Origin: Burkholderia sp. Bp8992
GTDB taxonomy: Bacteria > Pseudomonadota > Gammaproteobacteria > Burkholderiales > Burkholderiaceae
Reading direction: 5' to 3'
Assembly (NCBI RefSeq): GCF_003853705.1
Contig: NZ_QTQI01000035.1
Location: 1-63,156, forward strand
DNA: 63,156 nt
Shown here in pieces: positions 21,563 to 30,120 of the stretch (its first letter is position 1; each line of letters opens with the position of its first letter). Under the pieces are notes generated by a model. That model saw nothing but the letters and a program-made list of their open reading frames with translations. It had not been told where the DNA came from and searched no databases. Made by a program: the position numbers and the translations under genes.

Positions 21563-22678
21563 TCATGCGCCGTCGCGCGTTTCGCGGATCGGGATCACGG
21601 TGCGCGCGCCGCACTGGCGCAGCAGGTCGCGCAGCTCGTTGATGACCGGAAACACCTCGTGGTTCCAGTCGGCGCCTTGGGCGTCGTGTGCTTCCTGCTC
21701 GCGCTCGACGATCCAGCGATCCTCGCGGAAGATGCGCTCGGTGAACCACACGAGCAGCGGCCACGCGAGATCGAGTGCGAACGGGATGCCGGGCTTGTGG
21801 ATCGACAGCAGTCCGAACGTGCGGTTGGTGCGCTGTTCGGCATCGAGCGGCACGTAGACGATCCACAGGTCCATCACGAGCGTGCCTTCGCTCGAGCGGA
21901 TCTGCAGCGTCTGGTACGGGTAGCCGGTGCGTACCGTCATCACGCTCTTGTCGGACTGGTCGGCCGGCTTCTTGCTCGCGCCGAACACGAGCGCCTCGCC
22001 GACCGGCTGCTTGCCTTCCATCCGCGCGAACGTGTAGTCGACCTCGACCCAGTCGTCGCCGCGGCGCCGGCCGACCGAGCGCGCGCGCATTTGCCCCATC
22101 TGCTTGCGGTGCAGGAACTGATGGTTCATGTCCATCAGGTTCTCGTGCATGAACGAGTAGTGGCACTTGACCTCGCGGCCGAAGCGGCGTGTCTTGTACG
22201 CGCGGTTGTCCGCCGATTCGAGCGCGGGGAACGGCCGCGAGTCGGCAAGTGTCGCGTCGCCCGGAAACACGAAGATCAGCCCGTGCGCCTCGCGGCACGG
22301 ATATGCACGCACGCCGTTGGGCAAGCGCTCGCGGCCGAGGTAGGGCACGTCGACGCAGCGGCCGCTGTCGCACGCGTAGGTCCAGCCGTGATAGCAGCAA
22401 CGCAGCGTTTCGCCGCTGACGACGCCCGCGTGCAGCGGCACCTGGCGGTGCGCGCAACGATCCTCAAGCGCATACACGGCGCCGGACTCGGTGCGTACTA
22501 GCACGATCGGGTCGCCGGCGAAGCGCACGCCGAGCGTCTTGCCGCGCTTGAGCTCGCGCGACCATGCGAGCGGATACCAGTGATCGGGGTGAATCGGCAC
22601 GCGGCGCAGATCGCGCACGGTCGCGCCGGAGGACGATTCTCCAACGGTGTTGCTGTCAGGCAAGGGTACTGCGAGCAT
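21563..22678 (-). CDS. Rieske non-heme iron oxygenase, terminal component
   Basis: A 371-residue oxygenase with a Rieske 2Fe-2S domain (CAHRQVPL and CCYHGWTY, about residues 72-95) and a mononuclear iron site (ENLMDMNHQFLHR, near 175). The layout resembles vanillate O-demethylase and related oxygenases that act with a separate reductase. No reductase gene is adjacent, so its electron donor must lie elsewhere. AGGAGG sits seven bases before the ATG at 22678. The substrate cannot be named. It converges on the cdd gene, with only 18 bases between the stops. Confidence 0.9.
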   Translation of the reverse strand: MLAVPLPDSNTVGESSSGATVRDLRRVPIHPDHWYPLAWSRELKRGKTLGVRFAGDPIVLVRTESGAVYALEDRCAHRQVPLHAGVVSGETLRCCYHGWTYACDSGRCVDVPYLGRERLPNGVRAYPCREAHGLIFVFPGDATLADSRPFPALESADNRAYKTRRFGREVKCHYSFMHENLMDMNHQFLHRKQMGQMRARSVGRRRGDDWVEVDYTFARMEGKQPVGEALVFGASKKPADQSDKSVMTVRTGYPYQTLQIRSSEGTLVMDLWIVYVPLDAEQRTNRTFGLLSIHKPGIPFALDLAWPLLVWFTERIFREDRWIVEREQEAHDAQGADWNHEVFPVINELRDLLRQCGARTVIPIRETRDGA

Positions 22679-22882
22679 GCGTGACGCCTCCTGGCTGGGC
22701 GGGTGGTCCGGACGCCGCAAGAAGCGGCGGGGGATCAGGAGAAGTCTACGCGAAGTTGCCCGCCGCGGCGGCCGCGATGCGGGTTTGCCCCGGCATCGCG
22801 GCCGCGGTTTCGTTGATGCGGCGCAAACGGGGCCGCAGGCGGCGCGCGCCGGGCGATAACCCGTCGCGCGGCGGGTGGGCGC

Positions 22883-23626
22883 TCAGGAGCGGGCGTCGCG
22901 CCACAGCACTGCGTCGGAACGGTACAGCGCCGGGAAGCGCTGCTTCAGCCCGGCGACCTTCGGCAGGTCGTTGAACGCGATATAGGGCGCGTCGGGATGC
23001 AGCTCGAGGTAATTCTGGTGATAGGTCTCGGCCGGATAGAACCCCTTGTAGTCCTCGACGCGCGTGACGACGGGCGCCGCAAACACGTGCGCGGTGCCGA
23101 GCTGCGCGATGTACGCGGTCGCGACCGCGCGCTGCTGCGCGGTGGTCGGGAAGATCGCAGACCGATATTGCGACCCCTCGTCGGGACCCTGCCGGTTGAG
23201 TTCGGTCGGATCGTGCGCGACCGAGAAGAACACCTGCAGCAGCCGGCCGTACGTGATCTGCGTCGGGTCGTAGACGATGCGCACCGATTCCGCATGCCCC
23301 GTCAGCCCCGAGCCGACGAGCGCGTAGTGCGCGGTTTCGGAGGCGCCGCCCGCATAGCCTGCCGTGACCTGCTTCACGCCCTTCACGTGCTCGAACACGC
23401 CCTGTACGCCCCAGAAGCAGCCACCGGCGAGCACGGCTGTCTCTTCGTGCGACGCGCCGGCGGTTTCGTCGAGCGTCGGCGCGGGCACGGTGCGCATCGG
23501 CTCCGCCGAATTGACGATGCGCTGGTAGCCGAACACGGCGGCGGCCGCGACGGCGACGGCGCCGATGCGGCGCAGCAAAGTCGCGCGCCGTTGCGCTGCG
23601 GCATCGCGGGTGGAGATCGGGATCAT
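22883..23626 (-). CDS. msrA: Peptide-methionine (S)-S-oxide reductase, membrane-anchored or exported
   Basis: A 247-residue MsrA. An N-terminal basic stretch is followed by a hydrophobic helix (IGAVAVAAAAVFGYQ, about residues 21-36), so the enzyme should face the periplasm. The catalytic motif GGCFWGVQGVFEHVKG starts near residue 65, and the conserved YRSAIF and Y-Q-N-Y-L patterns follow. It reduces the S-epimer of methionine sulfoxide in proteins. AAAAGGAG precedes the ATG. It is the third gene of an operon with msrB and a DipZ-like thiol transporter that can supply its electrons. Confidence 0.94.
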   Translation of the reverse strand: MIPISTRDAAAQRRATLLRRIGAVAVAAAAVFGYQRIVNSAEPMRTVPAPTLDETAGASHEETAVLAGGCFWGVQGVFEHVKGVKQVTAGYAGGASETAHYALVGSGLTGHAESVRIVYDPTQITYGRLLQVFFSVAHDPTELNRQGPDEGSQYRSAIFPTTAQQRAVATAYIAQLGTAHVFAAPVVTRVEDYKGFYPAETYHQNYLELHPDAPYIAFNDLPKVAGLKQRFPALYRSDAVLWRDARS

Positions 23627-23684
23627 CTTCTGCTCCTTTTTGAACGGGTCGGAGAACGCGGCGGCCAGGTGGCGGCGCACGCGA

Positions 23685-25574
23685 TCAACCGAAAGTGAAT
23701 GCGTACGCATCGACACCGGCATCGAGAAACTCGATCGCGAACGTGCGATCGGCGATCGCCCCCGGCTGCCGGACGAGCTGGTAAAGGCGCTGGCCGGTGA
23801 CCGTGCCGTAGCCCTGCGCGTCGACGTCGGCGCCGTGCGCGGCACCGGGCGCCGCGCCGTCGAGCGTCACGCGAAAGCGCACGGGCTGGCCGTTCGCGCC
23901 CGGGCCGAGCACGAGGTGCAGGTCGCGTGCATGGAACCGGTAGACGATCCGGCCGTCGGGGGCGGCGAGCGACGCACGCTCGCCGCCGACATTCCAGGTG
24001 CCCGCGAGGCCCCAGTCGTTGAGGTCCGGCCGGGCCGGCGCGTCGTAGCGGTGCACAGCATCGCGCACGGCGCCCCCCGGCGACGCGAAGCTTTCTGCGC
24101 GCGCATAGCCGACATAGGTTTCGGGCGAGCGGACGTCCGCGCTGTCGGCTGCCGCGAGCGCGCCCTTCGCAGGCGCTCCGGCGAGCCCGAGCGGCACGTT
24201 CAGCGCTTCCGGATGGCCGGCTTCCGCGAGCAGCGACTGGATCGCGCGCTCCGACTGCGCGTATTCGCCTTCGCCGAAGTGGTGATGGCGAACGCGTCCT
24301 TGCGCGTCGATGAAGTAGTGCGCCGGCCAGTATTCGTTGTTGAAGGCGCGCCAGATCGAATAGCCGTTGTCGATCGCGACCGGGTAGTCGATGCCGAGGT
24401 CGTGCACGGCCTTCTTCACGTTGCCGATGTCGCGTTCGAACGCGAACTCCGGCGCGTGCACGCCGATCACGACGAGCCCGTACGGCGCGTACTTGCGTGC
24501 CCACGCGTTCGTGTACGGCAGCGTGCGCAGGCAGTTGATGCACGAATACGTCCAGAAATCGACGAGCACGACCTTGCCGCGCAGGCCGGCTGCGGTCAGC
24601 GGCGGCGAGTTCAGCCACTGCACGGCGCCGTCGAGCGACGGCAGCGTGCCTTCGACGGGCAGCGCGGACGGCGTCGTGACGGCCGCGCGCATCATCGCGC
24701 TGCCGGCCATCGCACCGCCGCCGGCCGGTGCCTCGTCGGCTGCCGCGGCCATCATCGCGCCGCCGGTGGCGTTGTCGGTGGTGTTGCCGGTTGCGGCCAT
24801 CGCGGCTGGTGCCGCTGGTGCTGCCGGTTCTGCCGGTGCGCCGTTCGAGCGTCCGCCGAGGCGCTCGACGAGCTTCGTCTCGAGGCCGCCCGTCGTGACG
24901 GTCGACAGCTGCGCGAGCGCGCCGGTGTCGAGGCCGAGTGCGATCGCGCCGACGCCGGCCAGCAGCGCCGCGCCGATCCCGCGCCGGATCCATTCGCCGG
25001 CGCCGAGCGAGCGCTTCATCGCGGCGAACACCTTGCCGCCGATCACGAGCGCGACCGCGAGCGACGTCGCCGCGCCGGCCGCATACGCGACGAGCAGCAG
25101 CGTGGTCCCGACGCTCGCGCCGCGCAACGCGGCGCCGGTCAGCACGAGGCCGAGGATCGGGCCTGCACACGGCGCCCACAGCAGGCCCGTCGCGACGCCG
25201 AGCAGCAGCGACGACGCAGGGCCGGCCGCGCGGCCGTCGCGCTGCGAGAACCCGGTGAGCCGGTTGCCGGCCGCGACGAGCGGGCGTGTCAGGTGTTCCG
25301 CGAAGCGCGGCATCAGCAGCGTCAGGCCGAACACGGCGAGCAAGACGATCGCGATCCAGCGGCCGGCCTGGTTCGCCTGCGCGACCCAGCCGCCGCCGAC
25401 GGCGGCGAGCGTCGCGACGACGGCGAACGTGAGCGCCATGCCGGCGAGCAGCGGCAGGCCGGTGCGCACGAACGGCTGGTCGGCGCGGGCGAACACGAAC
25501 GGCAGCACGGGCAGGATGCAGGGGCTCAGGATCGTGAGCACGCCGCCGAGATAGGCAAGGACGATGAGCAGCAT
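23685..25574 (-). CDS. DipZ-type cytochrome c biogenesis/thiol-disulfide protein (DsbD core plus thioredoxin-like domain)
   Basis: A 629-residue fusion. Residues 1 to about 230 form a CcdA/DsbD-like membrane domain with paired cysteines in LSPCILPVLPF and LWAPCAGPILGL. An alanine/methionine-rich linker with likely low order follows (about 240-290). A periplasmic thioredoxin-like domain then carries DFWTYSCINCLRTLPY (CxxC near 335), and the final ~150 residues form the beta-rich DipZ C-terminal domain. It carries reducing power from cytoplasmic thioredoxin across the membrane. It lies between msrB and msrA on one strand, so it very likely recycles these reductases. AGAACGC before the ATG gives only a weak SD. 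Confidence 0.93.
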   Translation of the reverse strand: MLLIVLAYLGGVLTILSPCILPVLPFVFARADQPFVRTGLPLLAGMALTFAVVATLAAVGGGWVAQANQAGRWIAIVLLAVFGLTLLMPRFAEHLTRPLVAAGNRLTGFSQRDGRAAGPASSLLLGVATGLLWAPCAGPILGLVLTGAALRGASVGTTLLLVAYAAGAATSLAVALVIGGKVFAAMKRSLGAGEWIRRGIGAALLAGVGAIALGLDTGALAQLSTVTTGGLETKLVERLGGRSNGAPAEPAAPAAPAAMAATGNTTDNATGGAMMAAAADEAPAGGGAMAGSAMMRAAVTTPSALPVEGTLPSLDGAVQWLNSPPLTAAGLRGKVVLVDFWTYSCINCLRTLPYTNAWARKYAPYGLVVIGVHAPEFAFERDIGNVKKAVHDLGIDYPVAIDNGYSIWRAFNNEYWPAHYFIDAQGRVRHHHFGEGEYAQSERAIQSLLAEAGHPEALNVPLGLAGAPAKGALAAADSADVRSPETYVGYARAESFASPGGAVRDAVHRYDAPARPDLNDWGLAGTWNVGGERASLAAPDGRIVYRFHARDLHLVLGPGANGQPVRFRVTLDGAAPGAAHGADVDAQGYGTVTGQRLYQLVRQPGAIADRTFAIEFLDAGVDAYAFTFG

Positions 25575-25609
25575 GGTGCGTTCTCCAGTCGGTCGGGAGT
25601 GGGGCCGGA

Positions 25610-26140
25610 TCAGGCGGCAGCCGGGTGGAAGGTGAGCGCGAGGCCGTTCATGCAGTAGCGCAGGCCGGTCGGCGGCGGGCCGTCGTCGAACACGTGGCCG
25701 AGGTGGCCGCCGCAGCGCCGGCAGTGCACTTCGGTGCGGACCATGCCGAACGTGGTGTCGGTGTGGGTGTCGACTGCGTGGTCGAGCGGCTTCCAGAAGC
25801 TCGGCCAGCCCGTATGGCTGTCGAACTTGGCGGCGGACGAGAACAGCGCGAGGCTGCAGCCGGCACAGGCGAACGTGCCGGTCCGGTGCTCGTCGTTCAG
25901 CGGGCTGCTGTACGGCCGCTCGGTGCCGGCTTCGCGCAGGATCGTGTATTGGGCGGGCGTGAGCCGGCGATGCCATTCGGCATCGCTGAGCGTGACCTCG
26001 AAAGGGGCCGCCGTGGGTGCGCCGACCGGCGGCGCGGCAAATGCGCGGCCGACCAATGCGCGCCGGCCGGCGGACGACAGCGCGGCGAGCGCGGCAAGGC
26101 CGGTGGCGCCGGCGAACAGCAGATGTCTGCGGGTAGGCAT
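25610..26140 (-). CDS. msrB: Peptide-methionine (R)-S-oxide reductase with Tat-like signal
   Basis: A 176-residue MsrB. The N terminus has a twin-arginine motif (TRRHLLF) followed by a hydrophobic stretch and AFAAP, a probable cleavage site, so export by Tat is likely. Zinc-site cysteines are in CAGCSLALF and CRRCGGHLGH, and the catalytic cysteine is in GLRYCMNGLAL. It reduces the R-epimer of methionine sulfoxide. AGGAG lies before the ATG at 26140. It heads the msrB-dipZ-msrA operon. Confidence 0.94.
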   Translation of the reverse strand: MPTRRHLLFAGATGLAALAALSSAGRRALVGRAFAAPPVGAPTAAPFEVTLSDAEWHRRLTPAQYTILREAGTERPYSSPLNDEHRTGTFACAGCSLALFSSAAKFDSHTGWPSFWKPLDHAVDTHTDTTFGMVRTEVHCRRCGGHLGHVFDDGPPPTGLRYCMNGLALTFHPAAA

Positions 26141-26349
26141 GACGGGCTCCTGGAAGCAGGTGCTGAAAACATGCGCCCATCGTAGGCAACGGCCGGTGTC
26201 GAAGTCCTCACGGAAAGTTAAATGAATTGTGATTGTTTTTTGGGGAATCCGGCCAGGTCCGGTGAAATCCTTCAAGGCCCGGTCTGACAAGGGTTTGCCG
26301 GGTATTTGTGGTTTGTCCACTTCCGTGGAAATCCCGCACGAGCCGCAAC

Positions 26350-26371
26350 TTTTTAGTGTTTTTTTAGTGTT
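26350..26371. repeat. Perfect 11-bp tandem repeat upstream of the integrase
   Basis: TTTTTAGTGTT is repeated twice head to tail without a gap, 71 bases before the integrase start. Short direct repeats beside a tyrosine integrase gene are the usual form of arm-type integrase sites, so this may be part of the island's attachment region. The surrounding gap (26141-26441) carries no gene and shows a switch from GC-rich to AT-rich composition. Confidence 0.6.
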
Positions 26372-26441
26372 TGCGATGTGGAGTAGGCTCTGCGTAGAGA
26401 TGCGCGGGCCAACCTGGTTGCAATATCAAAGGAGGGCGATC

Positions 26442-27809
26442 ATGGGTGCTCTGACGGTTAGACAAATCGAAGCCGCGAAGGCGACCGGGAAGTTGTATTT
26501 CCTCTCGGATGGGCGCGGACTGTTCCTGCGCATCGGCCCGGATGGCTCGAAAACCTGGCTTGTTCGCGTCAGCATCAATGGCAAGCAACACGACAAGCCG
26601 CTCGGCAAGGCGTGGGGGCGCATCATGACTGAAGGACGGCTGTCGCTAGAGGAGGCACGCGCAGCCGCGGCGACGATTCGTTCGTATGCGCGCGACGGTG
26701 TGGACTATCTCGAAGCGAATAAGCGTGAACGTCAGGCCAAGGTTGAAAAGGCGGCGACAGCGGAACTCACGTTCGGCGATTTGTTCGATACGTGGTTCGC
26801 GACCGTCAACAAGAAGCGCGGTAAGAAAGGCCGAAAGGATGGTGGTAGGATGCTTCGAGGTGCGATGGAAAAACATGTGTTGCCGGCTCTCCGTACACAC
26901 AAGATTGCAGGCGTGTTTGCGTCGAACGTTCTGCCGTTGCTTACCGCGATTTCCGACGCGGGATACAACCGGCGCTCGGTCGAGGTGTTGGGGGCCGTCC
27001 AGCAAATGATTCGATGGGGCGAGCGCAACCAGCCGTGGAAACGCTTGCTCATCGATTGTGATGTGCTCGCGCTCGCAAAAGAGGATGTCGTTGCAGGTGA
27101 TTACGACCCGGTACGTGACAACGAACGCCATCGCACGCTGTCGGACGACGAAATTCGCTCGCTGGGTGAACTTATGCCGGCTGCACGGCTTCCGCGATCC
27201 ATTGAGTCAGCGGTATGGGTGATGCTTGCTTGCGGAACGCGCGTCGGTGAAACACTCGTGGCTCGATGGGCTGATCTTGACTTCAAGGCGCGGACATGGA
27301 CGATTCCAAAGGAACGTACAAAGTCAAGCGCGGCGATTACGATTCATCTTTCAGATTTCGTCCTTGCGCAGTTTGCGGCACAGCACATTGTGCGCGCTGG
27401 ATTGCTCGAGGACGACGTGCGTCGCGAATATGTATTTCCGTCGCAACAAGGCAAGATTCCGCACGTCACTATCCACACAACGTGCAAGGCGATCCGTGAC
27501 CGGCAACGCGGGAAGGGTGCATCGACCGAAGGTCGCACGACAGCAACGGATACGCTTATTGTCTCGGGTGGTCAATGGAAATGCCATGACCTGCGTCGTA
27601 CCTGCGGAACGATGATGCAGTCGCTTGGTATTGCTGAGAGCATTGTGCATCGATGTCTGAATCACGCGCGTAACGATCCGCTTGATCGGATCTATCTGCA
27701 GTTCAACTACGACGAGCAGATGCGCGATGCATGGAGACGATGGGGCGACCGTCTGTCGGAATTACTGGGCGAAGATACTAGAAACGTACGCTTCCTGTTC
27801 AAATCATAA
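26442..27809 (+). CDS. int: Site-specific tyrosine integrase, P4/DUF4102 type
   Basis: A 455-residue integrase. The N-terminal arm-binding domain (DUF4102) shows LTVRQIEAAKATGK and DGRGLFLRIGPDGSKTW. A core-binding SAM-like domain lies near residues 110-210, and the catalytic domain has the first Arg in ACGTRVGETL, HDLRRTCG (HxxR) and CLNHARNDPLDRIY, with the Tyr near residue 428 as nucleophile. AGGAGG precedes the ATG at 26442; an upstream in-frame ATG at 26229 is less likely. It marks the left end of a genomic island and probably catalysed its insertion. No tRNA is visible beside it. Confidence 0.93.
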   Translation: MGALTVRQIEAAKATGKLYFLSDGRGLFLRIGPDGSKTWLVRVSINGKQHDKPLGKAWGRIMTEGRLSLEEARAAAATIRSYARDGVDYLEANKRERQAKVEKAATAELTFGDLFDTWFATVNKKRGKKGRKDGGRMLRGAMEKHVLPALRTHKIAGVFASNVLPLLTAISDAGYNRRSVEVLGAVQQMIRWGERNQPWKRLLIDCDVLALAKEDVVAGDYDPVRDNERHRTLSDDEIRSLGELMPAARLPRSIESAVWVMLACGTRVGETLVARWADLDFKARTWTIPKERTKSSAAITIHLSDFVLAQFAAQHIVRAGLLEDDVRREYVFPSQQGKIPHVTIHTTCKAIRDRQRGKGASTEGRTTATDTLIVSGGQWKCHDLRRTCGTMMQSLGIAESIVHRCLNHARNDPLDRIYLQFNYDEQMRDAWRRWGDRLSELLGEDTRNVRFLFKS

Positions 27810-27932
27810 TCCGCGGCCTCAATCAAACCAGGCATTCATATCCGGCCGACTGGCAGCTTATCGGCCAGTATCTATCTAGTGCCGAACCGGATTTGCTTTA
27901 TCCACCGGTCGCTTGCCGTCGGTGGGGTAAGG

Positions 27933-28116
27933 TCAGTCGGAGCCGCGCATTACGTACGCGAGCTCGTCGATTGTCCGCACGCCGTGAAACGATTCGGCTG
28001 CCAGCATGAAGCGAGCGGCGACGTATGCGCTGCCCGCGAGCGCTATCCCGAACGGCTCGTCGTAGAACTGCAGCGACGCTATCGACAACACGTACGGCGC
28101 CAGATCCGGGCGTGGC
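27933..28116 (-). pseudogene. C-terminal remnant of an unrecognised protein
   Basis: In the minus-strand frame ending at the TGA at 27933-27935, about 60 residues read like a real protein tail (RPDLAPYVLSIASLQFYDEP, then GIALAGSAYVAARFMLAAES, HGVRTIDELAYVMRG). No start codon or upstream part is present because the IS5-type remnant abuts it. I do not recognise the family. The composition and hydrophobic periodicity look coding, but this is weak evidence. Confidence 0.3.
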
Positions 28117-28127
28117 TGAACGAAGCA

Positions 28128-28343
28128 ATGTCGAAGATGAACGCGAAGTTCTCGGCGATGTACGAAGTCGACGTGAAGGGAGGCCTACCGAGCATCGTGC
28201 CTGAGAAACTGATGCGGGCGATGCTGTTGCAGGTGCTGTACAGCATCCGCAGCGAGCGGCAACTGGTCGAGCAGATCTCGTACAACCTGCTGTTCCAGTG
28301 GTTCGTAGGCCTGTCGATCGAGGATGCGGTTTGGAACCACTCG
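28128..28343 (+). pseudogene. N-terminal remnant of an IS5-family transposase
   Basis: About 72 residues match the start of IS5-family (DUF772) transposases: the PEKLMRAMLLQVLYSIRSER segment and YNLLFQWFVGLSIEDAVW. The reading then leaves the family abruptly after DAVWNHS, so the catalytic DDE domain is missing. No inverted repeats are visible. It is one of several transposon fragments at the left end of the island. Confidence 0.8.
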
Positions 28344-29044
28344 GCTAACGCTGTTATTTTGACCGGTTATATTGAAATCCCGTGGCATCAAACAGGCAAA
28401 TCAAGAAATATGCGAACGATGAGAACGCTGGGCCCGTTTGGGAGCGTGTCCGCCGGGCTTATTCGGACCGCCGTTGAGGTTAAGCATGGGGGCTGTCCCA
28501 AGCTTCTACATAGCGCTGTTGCGCTGAATGATCTCCCAGAGGGCACTGCGTTGCGATCATTGGAATTTTCCTCGTCCAGTACGCTATACCCGAACTGTGG
28601 CGGACGTATCAACGCTGAACGCCGGAGCCATTGCCTCAGAAGTCCACCAGGAGGTCGTCGATGTTTCGGTAAACTTGCCTGCGTCGTGATTGGGCGAACC
28701 CCAAACAAAAAGCGCTTCTTGCCTTTCGCCAGACGAATTGTGTGATGCGGATGCTGAGCGTCCAGCTCAATGCTGGGGTGGGGGGCGCTTGCCCGGTCCG
28801 CAGGTTGCTGCAATGACAGGTGCGCCGGTTGTCCGGTGTGTGGATCGTAACCAACCGGATATTGATACTTTCGGAGAGCGGCGCCGTGAGCTGGGTTGGG
28901 GCTTATACCAACATGATGGCCGCCAGATGGACATCAAAATCAGAAAATGCTAGCTTGTGACGTGACAGACTTGTGGAAGATTTGGCGTCCGAAGGCATGT
29001 TTCTGTCATCGTGGAGCACATAAGTGTATTCGTGGAGATATGTG
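28344..29044. other. Gene-poor stretch with fragments only
   Basis: About 700 bases between the IS5-type remnant and the first IclR gene. A 54-codon frame at 28530-28691 and other short frames are open, but none matches a family I know. A degenerate copy of the island's operator motif (TGTCCG-GTGTG-TGGATC) lies at 28830-28846, about 200 bases before the IclR start. The rest looks like recombination debris. Confidence 0.5.
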
Positions 29045-29830
29045 ATGAGTGATGCCACCATTCGAAGCTTCCTGCGTGGTTTGGACGTCCTGAAGGCTCT
29101 GAATACTACCAACTACCTGACGGCGCTAGAGCTGAGCCGCGCCGCGTCGCTGCCAAGGCCGACTGTCTACCGGGTGTTGGAGACGCTGATGCAAGCCGGT
29201 TATGTCGTTCGCGATGAGGTCACCGACGTCTACAGTCTGACCGAAAAGGTCACTGCTCTGTCTTGCGGCTATGGGCGGAGCGCACATGTGATCGAACTAG
29301 CAAAGCCGTTGGTCAAGGAATTCAGTGAAGAAATCTGCTGGCCTTCTTACCTTCACGTACGCGAAGAAGGGGAGATGGTCACGCGGGCCATCTTTCGCTC
29401 GCCTCGCGCACTGACCTATCCGAGGATCGGGAAGCGCCATTCACTCGCAGGGAGTGCCCCGGGACGAGCGTATCTTTCGTCTTTGCCTACGGAGGAGCGG
29501 CAGCGATGGTTGGTGGTTCCCGGCGCGGCGGCGCGCGACGCGACTGCTCAGCAGTGGGATCTCAATCAAATGAACAGCCTCATTCGTGATGCGGCCCTTC
29601 TTGGCTGCGGATTTCGGGAGGGTGGCATCGTTCCACGGACGTGCTCGATATCGGTTCCTATCCGCAACGGAAACGACGCCGCAGTCTACTGGACTATCGT
29701 GATGATGAGTTCAGTTCTCACGGTAAACAAGGCGATTTCGAATTACCTTGCGGGGGCGCAGGCCGTTGTAGAGAAAGTCGAGCGGATGGTACGCTCGACT
29801 GATCGGCAATTGGCCCCCGAGCTCCATTGA
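29045..29830 (+). CDS. IclR-family transcriptional regulator (first of a convergent pair)
   Basis: A 261-residue protein with an N-terminal winged helix-turn-helix (about residues 5-65, LTALELSRAASLPRPTVYRV) and a C-terminal IclR effector domain (from about 85, with GSAPGRAYLSSL and the closing IVMMSSVLTVNKAISNYL). The GSAPGRA motif matches the aromatic-acid MhpR/PcaR-like subgroup. GTGGAGA precedes the ATG at 29045. It could activate or repress the island's catabolic operons. A degenerate operator copy lies about 200 bases upstream. Confidence 0.9.
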   Translation: MSDATIRSFLRGLDVLKALNTTNYLTALELSRAASLPRPTVYRVLETLMQAGYVVRDEVTDVYSLTEKVTALSCGYGRSAHVIELAKPLVKEFSEEICWPSYLHVREEGEMVTRAIFRSPRALTYPRIGKRHSLAGSAPGRAYLSSLPTEERQRWLVVPGAAARDATAQQWDLNQMNSLIRDAALLGCGFREGGIVPRTCSISVPIRNGNDAAVYWTIVMMSSVLTVNKAISNYLAGAQAVVEKVERMVRSTDRQLAPELH

Positions 29831-30120
29831 GAAATTCAGTGAGTTGAGCTTTGCTGGTTGTACTGGTTAGTTGTTCAAGCCCATTACACGACTCAGTCGC
29901 GCTTCTTTGCATGCGCGGAGGTGGAATTCCGGACGTCCTTCCGGCGCATGATCGAATACAAGTTTCGAAGGCGAAGGCACGCCTGTGACATCTAGATGCA
30001 ATACATCTGAGGATACTGGCGCCGGTCTTTAGTCGGCTGTTGCGACTCACCCTTGAATTGAATTCGGTGAAAGCGTTAGAGCGCCTTCAAGAGGGCAGCC
30101 TGTAGTCACCGCCCTTGATG

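Noticed and set aside
26220-26341. Possible tRNA gene next to the integrase
   Set aside because: I could not fold a cloverleaf with conserved T-loop and acceptor features from this stretch on either strand.
27879-28127. Plus-strand frame leading into the IS5-type remnant
   Set aside because: The first part has no family match and lies opposite the better coding-like minus-strand tail, so it is a chance fusion of frames.
28530-28691. 54-codon frame MISQRALRCDHW... ending VNLPAS
   Set aside because: No family match, weak start context, and it lies in transposon debris; kept only as a note in the gap entry.
28830-28846. TGTCCG-GTGTG-TGGATC as a full operator copy
   Set aside because: The right arm matches at only four of six bases. 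It is mentioned as degenerate and not listed as an operator.
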